DNA from: Helicobacter felistomachi
GTDB lineage: Bacteria; Campylobacterota; Campylobacteria; Campylobacterales; Helicobacteraceae
Reading direction: 5' to 3'
Length of the DNA: 64,000 nt
Assembly: GCF_030296895.1 (NCBI RefSeq)
Contig: NZ_AP028022.1
Location: 744,001-808,000, forward strand
Position 1 is the stretch's first letter; every line of letters begins with the position of its first letter. A model generated the notes under the pieces. It saw nothing but the letters and a program-made list of their open reading frames with translations. It searched no databases and was not told the origin of the DNA. Below, piece after piece: positions 1 to 8,788 of the stretch. A program made the translations under genes and the position numbers.

Positions 1-481
1 TGCTATCGCCAATGTTGTCGCTGCAGGTGGTCACACAGCGCTCGCACATGATGCATAAATTCGGGTCGTAGGAGGCTTGTGCCCAAAAGGCAAAGGGCTT
101 GAGATTGTCGCGCACACTAAAGGGCTGGCGATCGACTAAGGTCCTATGCGTCATGTCTTGCAACTCGCACTCGCCGCTTTTATCGCACACGCCACACTCT
201 AGGGGGTGATTGACATCGTAGGTTTGCATGATCATTTGGCGTTCAGCCACTAAAGCGGGAGTCATTGTGGCGACTTTGGTGTTGGCTTTGGGCTTGGTGT
301 TGCACGCATACACCCTCTTGCCCTCCACCTCGACCATACACATTTTGCACGCCACCGTGGGCGCACACCCGCTTAGATAACAGATAGCCGGGATATACAC
401 GCCCGCACTGCGTGCCGCTTCTAAAATGGTCTGCCCTTCGCTAAACTCGACCTTTTGCCCGTCTATTTCTATGCTTGGCAT
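1..481 (-). CDS. nuoG: NADH-quinone oxidoreductase subunit G, N-terminal part (cut by window edge)
   Basis: Only about the first 160 codons lie in the window. NuoG is the large iron-sulfur subunit of the peripheral arm of complex I. The visible part has a plant-type ferredoxin [2Fe-2S] ligand set (C34, C45, C48, C60), then the His-Cys box H92, C96, C99, C105 that binds the distal 4Fe-4S cluster, and then a CxxCxxC motif near the edge. The ATG at 479-481 lies 13 nt inside the upstream NuoE-like gene, so translation is probably coupled. The family and reading frame are clear. The C-terminal molybdopterin-like domain cannot be judged because it is outside the window. Confidence 0.93.
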   Translation of the reverse strand, partial: MPSIEIDGQKVEFSEGQTILEAARSAGVYIPAICYLSGCAPTVACKMCMVEVEGKRVYACNTKPKANTKVATMTPALVAERQMIMQTYDVNHPLECGVCDKSGECELQDMTHRTLVDRQPFSVRDNLKPFAFWAQASYDPNLCIMCERCVTTCSDNIGDS

Positions 482-717
482 GCGCTTGCCTTTTTCACCA
501 CTAAAGTCCAATCCACCCGATTAAAACGCAAAGAGTTCATCAAAATATCTCCCCTCTCTTTGATCGCCTCTGCGCTCTGCTCCACAATGTCAAAATCCAC
601 CACCTCAAACATAAAAATCACCACCTCTCCCGCGCTCACACTGCGATCTAAGATCTCGCCCATGCGTTTGAGCACCGCCTCGTTTTCTTTTAAAGGGCGT
701 AGATCAAAGCGCCTCAT
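469..717 (-). CDS. nuoE: Small NuoE-replacing complex I protein (campylobacterotal type)
   Basis: This 82-residue protein sits where nuoE belongs, and its ATG overlaps the nuoD stop codon (ATGA). It has no cysteine pattern for the [2Fe-2S] cluster of canonical NuoE: its only cysteine is near the C-terminus. It matches my knowledge of the short proteins (H. pylori HP1264, C. jejuni Cj1575 type) that replace NuoE in Campylobacterota, where complex I is thought to take electrons from flavodoxin or ferredoxin rather than NADH. In those genomes a second unusual gene replaces nuoF. Here the next gene is nuoG, so that partner is missing from this position. The assignment rests mainly on position and length. 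Confidence 0.75.
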   Translation of the reverse strand: MRRFDLRPLKENEAVLKRMGEILDRSVSAGEVVIFMFEVVDFDIVEQSAEAIKERGDILMNSLRFNRVDWTLVVKKASACQA

Positions 718-1943
718 CGATCCACCTCTCCAAAAACCGCATTGCTTGAGCCAATGACGGTAACCGCGTCCGCTAAATACTGCCCCACTAAAATATCTTG
801 CATCGAGCCTATATGGAAAAAGCTGGGCGCACGGATTTTTAAGCGGTAAGGGTAGGGCTCGCCCTCTGAGTGGATGAAAAAGCCAAGCTCCCCTTTAGGC
901 GACTCTGTGGGCGCGTACACCTCGCCTCTAGGTGGGCGCATGCCCTGAGTTACCAACACGAAATGTTGCATCAAAGCGTAATTTTGGGTCATGATGTCCT
1001 CTTTAGGCGCGCTAAAATACTGCGGGGCATGTGCCATGATTTGCGGCTCTGTGGGGGCGTACATGGGGATGAGCTGCTCTAAAATGCGTAAAGACTCTAG
1101 AATTTCTAGCATGTAAAGCTGGTAGCGATCGTAGCTGTCTCCATAATTGCCTACGGGAATGTCAAAATCTAACTCAGGATAAAGCTCATAAGGCTCTTCC
1201 TTGCGGACATCATAGGCGATGCCCGTGCCTCTTAACATGATCCCACTAGCTCCCCACGATTTGGCTTGCTCTTGGCTGATCGTGCCGACATTTTCTAGGC
1301 GGGCTTTCCAAATGCGGTTGCTATCTAGCAGCCCACTAACGAGCTTATGCATCTCGCGCACCTCTTTCATGAACGCTTTTAAGCCCTCTAGCCAGTTGGG
1401 CGGTAAATCTAACGGCACGCCGCCGATTCGAATCGCGTTGTGGGTGAGCCTTGCGCCGCAATAATCCTCCATCAAATCTAGCCCGTATTCACGGGTTTTA
1501 AAGCAGTATAAAAACACCGACATCGCGCCCACATCCAGCGCATGCACGCTCAAGAAAAAGACATGGGAGATCACACGGTTTAATTCCAACAAAAGCGTGC
1601 GGATCACCTGCGCGCGTCTAGGGATTGGTACACCTAGCAAGGTCTCCACCGCGTGGGCGAAGGCGTAGTTGTTGCTCGTAGAAGAAGTGTAGTCAAGGCG
1701 ATCTGTGGTGGGCATGTATTCGTTATAGGTCATGTTCTCGCCCAGCTTTTCACAGCCGCGGTGCAAATAGCCGATCTCAGGCGTGGCTTTGGTGATCTTC
1801 TCTCCATCGAGCTCTAAAATTAGGCGCAACTGCCCGTGTGAAGAAGGGTGTTGGGGACCAAAGTTGATCACCATTTTGTGATCGTCCCTTTCAAAAAGGA
1901 CATTTTCAAATTGCGGTTTGAGTTTGGTAAAAATCTGTGCCAT
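714..1943 (-). CDS. nuoD: NADH-quinone oxidoreductase subunit D
   Basis: At 409 residues this is the normal length for the 49-kDa subunit of complex I, which helps form the quinone-binding cavity next to cluster N2. Recognisable elements are [10 protein letters not shown] at residues 28-37 and [10 protein letters not shown] at 58-67, both classic NuoD signatures, and the hydrogenase-like C-terminus. The ATG overlaps the nuoC stop by one base, and the stop overlaps the next gene's start, so the operon is translationally coupled. It is intact with nothing unusual in the sequence. Confidence 0.97.
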   Translation of the reverse strand: MAQIFTKLKPQFENVLFERDDHKMVINFGPQHPSSHGQLRLILELDGEKITKATPEIGYLHRGCEKLGENMTYNEYMPTTDRLDYTSSTSNNYAFAHAVETLLGVPIPRRAQVIRTLLLELNRVISHVFFLSVHALDVGAMSVFLYCFKTREYGLDLMEDYCGARLTHNAIRIGGVPLDLPPNWLEGLKAFMKEVREMHKLVSGLLDSNRIWKARLENVGTISQEQAKSWGASGIMLRGTGIAYDVRKEEPYELYPELDFDIPVGNYGDSYDRYQLYMLEILESLRILEQLIPMYAPTEPQIMAHAPQYFSAPKEDIMTQNYALMQHFVLVTQGMRPPRGEVYAPTESPKGELGFFIHSEGEPYPYRLKIRAPSFFHIGSMQDILVGQYLADAVTVIGSSNAVFGEVDR

Positions 1944-2746
1944 TAGGGTCGCTCTTTGAGTTCTGTAGGGTCTTTGTCGTGTAAATCTTTGACAAAAAGG
2001 GACTTTTGGAAAGTGTATTTTTGTGGGTTGTCGGTGGCGGGCAGACCCTTATCCTTATCTTGCTCATGCCCAACTTTGGAGAAGTTAAAGGTGTCTTTGT
2101 CGTCGACTCTGGCGCTGTCCCTTTGCTCGGGACCTATGATTTCTCGATACTCTTTGCCAAAAATCTTATCCACTTCATACCACGCGGCGTGTTCATCGCC
2201 TTTAAGTGGGTAGGATTTTAAGAGCGGGTAACCCACCCAATCATCGGGCATTAAAATGCGCTTTAAGTGTGGGTGGTTTTCAAAGACAATCCCAAACATG
2301 TCGTAAGCTTCTCTCTCGCTCCACAGGGCGGATCTAAAAAGATGGCTCAGTGTGGGCGCGCGCTCCTCTTGTTTGAGTGTGGCTTTTAGGCGCACCCGGC
2401 GCTTGTTGGCATACCCGGGCAGGTAGGATAAGAATTGGTAGAACAGCTCAAACTCTTTGCGCTTTTCCAAAAAGTCGATCGCGCTCATTTCGCTTAAAGT
2501 TTCATAGCCCAAATTTTTTAACCTTTCAGCGACCTGTGCCACTTCTTGCACTTCTATGACAAACACCGCCGTGTCTATCTCTATAAAGCAATCGAGCACC
2601 TTGTGGTAATAGCTTAAATGGTTGTAAATCACCTCATAGGGCGAGCCGATGATGGGTGTTTTGGGCGTGGCGGGCACGACATAAAAGCGATCGGAGTAAT
2701 GGACTTGCTTTTGGACATTGGCATTAGGGCGTTGCTTTCTAACCAT
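1943..2746 (-). CDS. nuoC: NADH-quinone oxidoreductase subunit C
   Basis: This 267-residue protein is the 30-kDa subunit of the complex I peripheral arm. The family signature runs from about residue 143 to 180: [11 protein letters not shown], then [13 protein letters not shown], then YPLLKSYPL. The tail after residue 200 is rich in charged residues and looks like a low-complexity C-terminal extension. It is a stand-alone NuoC, not fused to NuoD as in enterobacteria. It lies 11 nt downstream of nuoB and overlaps nuoD by one base. Confidence 0.96.
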   Translation of the reverse strand: MVRKQRPNANVQKQVHYSDRFYVVPATPKTPIIGSPYEVIYNHLSYYHKVLDCFIEIDTAVFVIEVQEVAQVAERLKNLGYETLSEMSAIDFLEKRKEFELFYQFLSYLPGYANKRRVRLKATLKQEERAPTLSHLFRSALWSEREAYDMFGIVFENHPHLKRILMPDDWVGYPLLKSYPLKGDEHAAWYEVDKIFGKEYREIIGPEQRDSARVDDKDTFNFSKVGHEQDKDKGLPATDNPQKYTFQKSLFVKDLHDKDPTELKERP

Positions 2747-2757
2747 GAGTTAAGCCT

Positions 2758-3267
2758 TTAGATCAAGCGTTTTTGGTTGTTTTCGGGCAGGGCTTTTTGG
2801 CGGCGGATTTTATCTTGTAAGACCATTAAGGCGTATTGCAAGGTTTCAGGGCGGGGCGCGCACCCGGGCAGGTAAATATCCACAGGGATCACCCGATCCA
2901 CCCCTTGCACCGTGGCGTAAGTGTTAAACATCCCGCCTGTGTTTGCGCACGATCCCATCGAGATCACCCATTTAGGTTCGGGCATTTGATCGTAAAGCCT
3001 TCTTGTAAATTCGGCGTGCTTTTTGGTGAGGGTGCCCGCGATGATCATCACATCGGATTGTCTAGGCGAAGCCCTAAAGATCGTGCCAAAGCGATCGAAG
3101 TCAAAGCGCGAGCCCCCGGTCGCCATCATCTCAATCGCACAGCACGCCAGCCCGTAGGTGAGGGGCCAAAGCGAGTTGCTGCGCCCCCAGTTTAAAAGGC
3201 GATCTAGAGTTGTTAGGGCGATGGGTAGCCCCCCATTTTTTAGATAACTCACTGCATGCTGTGCCAT
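2758..3267 (-). CDS. nuoB: NADH-quinone oxidoreductase subunit B
   Basis: This 169-residue protein carries the ligands of the terminal 4Fe-4S cluster N2 of complex I: the adjacent pair C42-C43 in [10 protein letters not shown]107 in GSCANTGG and C136 in PGCAPRPE. N2 passes electrons to quinone at the junction with the membrane arm. The start codon lies 19 nt inside nuoA, an overlap that suggests translational coupling. All four cluster ligands are present, so the subunit should be functional. Confidence 0.97.
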   Translation of the reverse strand: MAQHAVSYLKNGGLPIALTTLDRLLNWGRSNSLWPLTYGLACCAIEMMATGGSRFDFDRFGTIFRASPRQSDVMIIAGTLTKKHAEFTRRLYDQMPEPKWVISMGSCANTGGMFNTYATVQGVDRVIPVDIYLPGCAPRPETLQYALMVLQDKIRRQKALPENNQKRLI

Positions 3268-3641
3268 TCTAACGCTCCTTTCTTTAGGGCATAAACAAAG
3301 CCCACAACCAACAAGCCGATAAAACTTAGCATTTCAAAAAAGCCCCAAAGGCCCAACTCTTTAAAGTCCAACGCCCAAGGGAACATAAAGACGATCTCCA
3401 CATCGAAGAGAATAAACAAGACCGCCATCGCATAAAACTGGTGGCTCAAGCGGTTTTGCTGCTTGAGGCTCAACGGGCCGCACTCGTAGGCGGCGAGTTT
3501 CAACTTCTCGTTTTGCTTGCGCGCCAACTTGCGGCTAATGAATCGCTGTATCCGCAAGGTCCAATTAAAGACAAAAAAACTAAAGACCAATAAGACAAAC
3601 ACCCCGAAGTAAGGATGCTCGGCGACATCTTCTACGCCCAC
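3249..3641 (-). CDS. nuoA: NADH-quinone oxidoreductase subunit A
   Basis: This is a 130-residue membrane subunit with three hydrophobic segments (about residues 10-28, 70-90 and 98-120). Family motifs AAYECGPL and [15 protein letters not shown] are present. The start is a GTG at 3641: the only nearby ATG (3652-3654) is in a different frame and gives an unrelated peptide, and GGAG precedes the GTG by about 7 nt. It is the first gene of the nuo operon. The AT-rich 3655-3750 region upstream must hold its promoter, although I cannot pick one -10 box with confidence. Confidence 0.94.
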   Translation of the reverse strand: MGVEDVAEHPYFGVFVLLVFSFFVFNWTLRIQRFISRKLARKQNEKLKLAAYECGPLSLKQQNRLSHQFYAMAVLFILFDVEIVFMFPWALDFKELGLWGFFEMLSFIGLLVVGFVYALKKGALEWHSMQ

Positions 3642-3757
3642 CGGTAACTCCCATTAACCAAGATAAACTAAGCATTAAACCCAACTATTAAAGCATAATT
3701 TCATTAATTAGAACTTTTGGCAAGGCCACAAATGGGGGTAAGTGTGTCGTTTTGTGC

Positions 3758-3763
3758 TATAAT
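3758..3763 (+). promoter_or_regulatory. -10 box (TATAAT) for ttcA-terC
   Basis: A perfect TATAAT preceded by TGTGC lies about 50 nt upstream of the chosen ttcA start. A longer reading frame from 3752 would translate the promoter itself, so this box argues for the downstream ATG. No clear -35 element is seen, as is common in Helicobacter. Confidence 0.65.
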
Positions 3764-3814
3764 GCCCCTTTCTTGCCCCATATTTTGCGGTGCAAACCAT
3801 TGCTAGGGACAGAC

Positions 3815-4582
3815 ATGTATGAAATCAGTAAAAAAATCTTAAATATCGTGGGGCGCACAAACGCCGCTTACCATCTCATCGGTGAGGGTGATAAGGTTTT
3901 AGTGGGCTTAAGTGGGGGCAAGGATTCGATCCTGCTCTCGTGCATTTTGGCGCGCATGCAAGCACACGCTCCCTTTAGTTTCAGCTTTAAGGCCGCCACC
4001 GTGCACTATGGGCTCAATGAAGATTTGGCGTGGCTCACCAAGCTGTGCCAAGAGCAAAATATCCCCCATGAGATTTTACACACCAACATCGCTAAAACCA
4101 TTAGAGAAAAGCGCCGGGAGCAAAGCTCCTATTGCAGTTTCTGCTCGCGCATGCGCCGCGGCGTGCTTTACAACTATGCTTTAGAAAATGGCTTTAATAA
4201 ACTCGCCATCGCCCACCACCTAGACGATGCCGTAGAAAGCTTTTTTATGAACTTTACTTACAATGGGAGCTTACGCAGCATGCCCCCCATTTACAAGGCA
4301 GAAAATGGGTTATTTGTGATCCGTCCGCTCATCCACATCAGAGAGCGCCAAAGCATCGACTTTGTGAAATCCCAAAACATCCCCACCGCCCCCGATTGCA
4401 ACTGCCCTACCAAACAACCCGACTCGGACAAACCCCCCATCGCCAGGCTCGCAACTAAGAACTTTTTAAGAGAGATGGAGCGCACTAACCCCACGCTTTT
4501 CACTTCGCTTAAAAACGCCTTTTGCAACCTGCATGCCAACAGCTTTAGCGACCACGCCTTTTTAGACGCACAGGGAGCATGA
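3815..4582 (+). CDS. ttcA: tRNA 2-thiocytidine biosynthesis protein TtcA-like
   Basis: This 255-residue PP-loop ATPase has the signature SGGKDS at residues 33-38 and a CxxC pair at C107/C110 (CSFCSRMRRG). Further cysteines lie near residue 205 (DCNCP). TtcA enzymes use these cysteines to hold an iron-sulfur cluster and thiolate cytidine 32 of certain tRNAs in the cytoplasm. The ATG at 3815 has AGGGA five bases upstream. The upstream extension in the same frame overlaps the TATAAT box and is not coding. The stop abuts the terC start, so the two form an operon. The TtcA-versus-TilS family choice rests on the CxxC motif. Confidence 0.85.
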   Translation: MYEISKKILNIVGRTNAAYHLIGEGDKVLVGLSGGKDSILLSCILARMQAHAPFSFSFKAATVHYGLNEDLAWLTKLCQEQNIPHEILHTNIAKTIREKRREQSSYCSFCSRMRRGVLYNYALENGFNKLAIAHHLDDAVESFFMNFTYNGSLRSMPPIYKAENGLFVIRPLIHIRERQSIDFVKSQNIPTAPDCNCPTKQPDSDKPPIARLATKNFLREMERTNPTLFTSLKNAFCNLHANSFSDHAFLDAQGA

Positions 4583-5755
4583 ATGGGACTTGATTTAATC
4601 GTTTTCTTGCTTTTTATGGCTCTAGCCCTTTTCATCGACTTTAAAGCGCACAGCCACGATCAGGTGATGGGGCTTAAAAGTGCCATAGGTTGGTCGCTTT
4701 TTTGGGTGGGCACGGCCCTGCTCTTTGCCCTCTATTTATACTGGCATGACGGTGCGGTGAGCGTGTCGCTCTTTTTAACGGGGTATGTGTTAGAAAAAGC
4801 CCTGTCCGTAGATAATCTCTTTGTCATGATGGCGATTTTTGCGTGGTTTAAAGTGCCCGAGATTTACCGCCACCGCGTGCTGTACTATGGCATCATCGGG
4901 GCAATTGTCTTTAGGCTCATCTTTGTGCTGGTGGGCAGCGGCCTTATGCATTTATCCGCCTATGTGGAAATTGTCTTTGGCTTGCTGGTGGGCTATAGCT
5001 GTGTGGTGATGGTGAAAAACCAAGAGAAAGAAGAGGATACGGGCGAGGAGGACTACTCCAAACATTTAGCCTACCGCTTGGTGTATAAATTTTTCCCCGT
5101 CTACCCTAAATTAGTTGGGCATGATTTTTTCATCAAAAAAGAGCAATTAAGCACCCTAGAGCGCAACTTAGAGGGGCAAGAGGCAAGCGCGCTACACCAC
5201 CAAAGCGCCTTTGCTAAGGCCAAAATCATCGCCACGCCCTTATTTTTATGCCTAGCGGTGATTGAGCTGAGCGATGTCATGTTTGCCTTTGACAGCGTGC
5301 CGGCCGTGATTGCCGTGAGTAAAGAGCCCTTAATCATCTACAGCGCGATGATGTTTGCCATTTTAGGGCTTAGAAGTCTGTATTTTGTGCTTGAGGTGTT
5401 AAAGGAGCATTTGATCTATTTAGAAAAAAGTGTGATTGTGGTGTTGGCGTTCATTAGCTTAAAGCTCATTTTGGTCGCCACTAAACATCTCTTTGGTGTG
5501 GGCGTGGACATCAGCCCCACCATGAGCCTTTACATTGTGCTGGGCGTGCTGGGTGGGGGCGTGGGGCTTAGCTTACTTAAGGGCAAGGAAGAAAGCACGC
5601 CTAGCCCCCTAGAAAAGTTTCAAGCACCAAGCGCAGAAGCACCCAAACAAGGGATGGCGGGCTTGACAAGTGCCCGGTTAGAAAACTGCGAGCATAAACT
5701 GCAAGAGTTAGAGGATCGGGTCAGCAAACTTGAGGGGGGGCAAAATAAGCCTTAA
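4583..5755 (+). CDS. TerC/Alx-family integral membrane protein
   Basis: This 390-residue protein has about eight membrane-spanning segments. It carries the two TerC signature acidic stretches, KALSVDNLFVMMAIF (about residues 71-85) and IELSDVMFAFDSVPA (about 221-235). The Asp residues in these motifs are linked to metal handling, and characterised relatives (Alx, MntX-like) export manganese. After the last helix there is a hydrophilic tail of about 60 residues ending in a short predicted coiled coil. The ATG directly follows the ttcA TGA. The substrate is inferred from the family. A manganese-responsive element is not evident upstream. Confidence 0.85.
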   Translation: MGLDLIVFLLFMALALFIDFKAHSHDQVMGLKSAIGWSLFWVGTALLFALYLYWHDGAVSVSLFLTGYVLEKALSVDNLFVMMAIFAWFKVPEIYRHRVLYYGIIGAIVFRLIFVLVGSGLMHLSAYVEIVFGLLVGYSCVVMVKNQEKEEDTGEEDYSKHLAYRLVYKFFPVYPKLVGHDFFIKKEQLSTLERNLEGQEASALHHQSAFAKAKIIATPLFLCLAVIELSDVMFAFDSVPAVIAVSKEPLIIYSAMMFAILGLRSLYFVLEVLKEHLIYLEKSVIVVLAFISLKLILVATKHLFGVGVDISPTMSLYIVLGVLGGGVGLSLLKGKEESTPSPLEKFQAPSAEAPKQGMAGLTSARLENCEHKLQELEDRVSKLEGGQNKP

Positions 5756-5850
5756 ATGGAGTCTTAAAATGGGCTTAAGGGTCTAAAAGTGGAGTCGATG
5801 GGGCTAAATTTTGCTAAAATATATTTTATTTCATACAATAAGGGGTTTGC

Positions 5851-6595
5851 TTGTTTAAAAGAATAGTTTATCAGATGCTGGGTTTGGGGGCTCTTTTTAG
5901 TTGCTTGCCCTTAGAGGCAGCCAAGGATGGCTGGTACGTGCAAGCGGGGGTGGATTATGCCCACGCAGCGGGGTCTTGGGCGCAACGCACCCCTAATTGG
6001 ACTTCGACAAGCCCCTTTTCTGCCAACATGGGCGGGGTGGATTTTGTGGGGGCTATAAACAATTCTTTGGCAAAAAAAGACACTGGGGCGTGCGCTACTA
6101 TGGACTCATCAGCCTACAAGGAGGGGGCTTTTCGCAAAAAGCGGGGTATAGATACCCCATACAGGGGCCCGTGGGCAATTTCTTTTATGGCGTGGGCATC
6201 GATGCGCTTTGGACCTTCTTCCACAACAGGGGCACGGAGATCGGTACTTTGTGGAGCATGGCTGTGGGGGGGACAGCTGGACTTTGGGAGCAGGCAAGGC
6301 AAATGATGTGTGCCTTACGCAAGTGCAAGCGGGGGGCACTTGTGTGAGCACAAACAATTACTATCTTAAACAATCCATCGGCAACCCCAATGCGACTTAC
6401 TCCCCCACTTTTGTGCAATGGATGTTTAACTTTGGGATACGGGCGAACTTCGGGGCGCACAATGGCATGGAAGTGGGCTTTAGAGTCCCTACCATCAACG
6501 ATCCCTACTACACAGAGGCTTTCAGGGGCTACAATCAAACCTATTCCTTTAGACGGGTGATTGACTTGTACGCCAACTATGTTTACAACTTTTAA
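5851..6595 (+). CDS. Hop/Hof-like outer-membrane protein, interrupted by two frameshifts
   Basis: The start (TTG, with AGGGG five bases upstream) gives a signal peptide followed by DGWYVQAGVDYAHA, a typical mature N-terminus of Helicobacter outer-membrane proteins. The coding frame changes twice. One extra A in the A7 run at 6072-6078 would join ...LAKK to RHWGVRYYG. One extra G in the G7 run at 6266-6272 would join ...AVGG to DSWTLGAG. The repaired protein is about 248 residues and ends in a beta-strand-rich tail finishing YANYVYNF, the aromatic terminus recognised for outer-membrane insertion. As written it would give only a short truncated product. The tracts could be slippage sites or sequencing errors. 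Confidence 0.82.
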
Positions 6596-6606
6596 GGGGA
6601 GTGGTG

Positions 6607-7560
6607 TTGAAACTTGTTCCCTCGCTGTTCTTGCCCTTAATCTTGTTCTCTTTCACCCACGCTAAGGAAGTCTACGATGCGCAAAAAATCGCTGCCTTGT
6701 TTTACCAACTCAATGGCGATGCTAAAAACCCGCATAAGAAAATCAACCACACCAAGGGCTTTTGCGCAAGCGGAGTCTTTGTGCCTAATGAGGACTCTAG
6801 GCTAGACATCCCCCTTTTAGAACAAAAAAGCATCCCCACAGAAGTGCGCTACTCCCTTGGCGGGGGCAACCCACACGCCAGCGATAAATCTAAATCGCGG
6901 GGCATGGCACTTAGGATTGGTAAAGACAGCGATTGGGTGATCGTGATGACAAATGCGCCTATCAATTTTGCTAAAAACCCCGAAGAGTTTGGCAAATTCT
7001 TGGAAATGCAAATCCCCAAAAATGGGCATGTCGATCAAGCCAAAATTAAAAAAGTTACTGAGGAAGTGGAAAGCTTTAGAAACTTCGCCCACTATATGGC
7101 AAGCATGGGGGTGAGCAAGAGTGTCGCCAACACCCGCTACTACTCCACGCACACTTTTTACTTCAAGGACAAGAACACGCAGCGTTTCTTGCCTGCCCGC
7201 TTTAGCTTTGTGCCTGTGGCAGGGGTGCATAATCTAACCCACGCTGAACTCAAGCGTGTGGGTAATGACTTTTTAGAAAAGGATTTTAAAGAAAAAGTCG
7301 CCCAAGCTCCCATTGTCTACAACATGGTTTTAGAGCTCGCCAATAAAAACGACCCCACAAACGACACGACCAAGTTATGGCATGGCAAGCACGAGGAAAT
7401 CACCATCGGGCAACTTAAAGTGCAAACCTACAAGGGGCATGGGTGCAATGGCGAAGTGTTTATGCCGGGTATGTTGCCTAGTGGAGTAGAACCGCCCAAA
7501 GACCCGCTCTTTAACCTACGCAACGAAGTGTATTCGATCACCTTTTCTAAGCGGCAATGA
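6607..7560 (+). CDS. Catalase-related periplasmic peroxidase
   Basis: This protein of about 317 residues starts with a Sec signal peptide (MKLVPSLFLPLILFSFTHA). The rest is a small catalase fold. The active-site His lies in INHTKGFCASGVF, the partner Asn in TNAPINFAKNPEEF, and the probable heme-ligand Tyr in the C-terminal motif NEVYSITFSKRQ. It resembles the SrpA/HP0485-type catalase-like proteins, which lack the long C-terminal domains of true catalases. A role in peroxide removal in the periplasm is inferred. The TTG at 6607 is preferred because AGGGGA is too close to the GTGs at 6601 and 6604. The stop overlaps the next start (ATGA). Confidence 0.85.
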   Translation: MKLVPSLFLPLILFSFTHAKEVYDAQKIAALFYQLNGDAKNPHKKINHTKGFCASGVFVPNEDSRLDIPLLEQKSIPTEVRYSLGGGNPHASDKSKSRGMALRIGKDSDWVIVMTNAPINFAKNPEEFGKFLEMQIPKNGHVDQAKIKKVTEEVESFRNFAHYMASMGVSKSVANTRYYSTHTFYFKDKNTQRFLPARFSFVPVAGVHNLTHAELKRVGNDFLEKDFKEKVAQAPIVYNMVLELANKNDPTNDTTKLWHGKHEEITIGQLKVQTYKGHGCNGEVFMPGMLPSGVEPPKDPLFNLRNEVYSITFSKRQ

Positions 7561-7952
7561 TGGGATTGGCGTGGCAAAATGCGCTTAGCTTCCATGTCTT
7601 TTTAATGGCGCTAGGTCCCGTGCTGTTTCTCTTAAACCTGGCCTTTTTGTGGCTCGCCAAAAACTACGCTTCTTTAAACAAAAAACTCTACTTCACCATG
7701 CCCATGGTCTTCATGTGGGTGGCAATGGCGTTTTTTAGCGGGGTGTTTTTGTGGGCGATGCAACGCTTTCACTTTTCGTGGAAGGTGGGGCTCATGGGGC
7801 TTGTGTTGACGGTGGTGTGTGGGGGCGAAATATGGCGGGTGCGTAAGCTCAAAATCGCGCGCACCAAAGAGCCGTTGATGCTTGCTTACATCCAATGGTG
7901 CAAGGGTCTGTATGGGCTAAACTTGCTCTTGTGCCTTGCCTTGTTTTTCTAA
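7557..7952 (+). CDS. Small inner-membrane protein, function unknown
   Basis: This 131-residue protein is almost entirely hydrophobic, with four likely membrane segments separated by short basic loops. I recognise no catalytic motif. Its start overlaps the stop of the catalase-like gene and its own stop overlaps the rsmE start (TAATG), so it is part of a tight three-gene unit. Similar small membrane proteins next to rsmE occur in H. pylori. A function cannot be assigned. Confidence 0.8.
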   Translation: MMGLAWQNALSFHVFLMALGPVLFLLNLAFLWLAKNYASLNKKLYFTMPMVFMWVAMAFFSGVFLWAMQRFHFSWKVGLMGLVLTVVCGGEIWRVRKLKIARTKEPLMLAYIQWCKGLYGLNLLLCLALFF

Positions 7953-8626
7953 TGCGCTTTGTTTACCACCCACAAGCGGGCACGCCCACTTTATGCCTAG
8001 AAGATCAGGCCTACACGCATATTTATCTCAGCCGCCGTACTTTGGGCACACAAGAGCTCATTTTACGTAATTTACAAGACGACAATGTCTATCTTTACAA
8101 ACCTCTAAGCGTGCAAAAGCGCAAGGCAATTTTAGAACTCGTCAGCACACAAACCCAGCCTAAGCGTCCCACACAGGGCGCGCATTTAATTTGGGCGCTC
8201 ATCAACACGAAAAACATAGAAAAGGTCCTGCCCTATTTAAACCAAATGGGGGTGGCTAAAATCAGCTTTTTTATGGGTGAATTTAGCCAAAGAAGTGAAC
8301 GGCTGGATAAAAACAAATTAGAAAGATTTGGGCGGATTTTGATTTCTTCTTGTGAACAATGCGGACGCAGCGATTTGATGCCCTTAGAGGTGCTTCAAAA
8401 CTTAAAAAGTGCGCTAGAGCTTTACCCACAAGCGGGGGTTTTAGACTTAGGCGGAAAGGCTGGAGGTTTAAACGCGCAACAAGGGATCATCATCGGCCCT
8501 GAAGGGGGGTTTAGTGCCCAAGAAAGAGAGCTATTTAAAGAGCGGGCGATCTTTAGCCCCTCTAACTTAGTGCTGACAAGTGAGGGCGCAGCGCTCTTTG
8601 GTGCTGCCTTAAGCCTTAAGCCGTAG
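7952..8626 (+). CDS. rsmE: 16S rRNA m3U1498 methyltransferase RsmE
   Basis: This 224-residue SPOUT-class methyltransferase modifies U1498 of 16S rRNA in the decoding region. The SAM-binding knot is marked by IIGPEGGFSAQERELF, with LTSEGAALFGAAL at the C-terminus standing where most homologues have LRTETA. The ATG at 7952 overlaps the previous stop by one base. Longer in-frame starts would run through the upstream membrane protein gene and are rejected. It is intact and of normal length for the family. Confidence 0.92.
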   Translation: MRFVYHPQAGTPTLCLEDQAYTHIYLSRRTLGTQELILRNLQDDNVYLYKPLSVQKRKAILELVSTQTQPKRPTQGAHLIWALINTKNIEKVLPYLNQMGVAKISFFMGEFSQRSERLDKNKLERFGRILISSCEQCGRSDLMPLEVLQNLKSALELYPQAGVLDLGGKAGGLNAQQGIIIGPEGGFSAQERELFKERAIFSPSNLVLTSEGAALFGAALSLKP

Positions 8627-8788
8627 GCTCAATTTAGTGCTTTGTGGGCTGTTTGGTGTGGCTTATGGGGTATTTAGTGCGGACTTAAGCATTGCTTGAG
8701 AGTGGGATTTAGGGGGAGTGCGCCTTTAGGCGGGGCTTGTGGATTCTGCAAGGTTAAGGCGTGGCCCAAAGAGCCACAGCTTTAAGGC

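Noticed and set aside
469-481. The nuoE-like/nuoG overlap as a frameshifted remnant of nuoF
   Set aside because: Both genes are complete at this junction and no leftover sequence lies between them. If nuoF was lost here, nothing of it remains.
3655-3750. A single clear -10 box for the nuo operon
   Set aside because: The region is AT-rich with several weak candidates (TTTAAT, TATGCT). I could not choose one honestly.
8627-8788. Hairpins GTGGC...GCCAC (8761-8777) and CGCCTTTAGGCG near 8720 as terminators or small RNA
   Set aside because: Short stems without a T tract on either strand. Not enough to call a terminator or an RNA.
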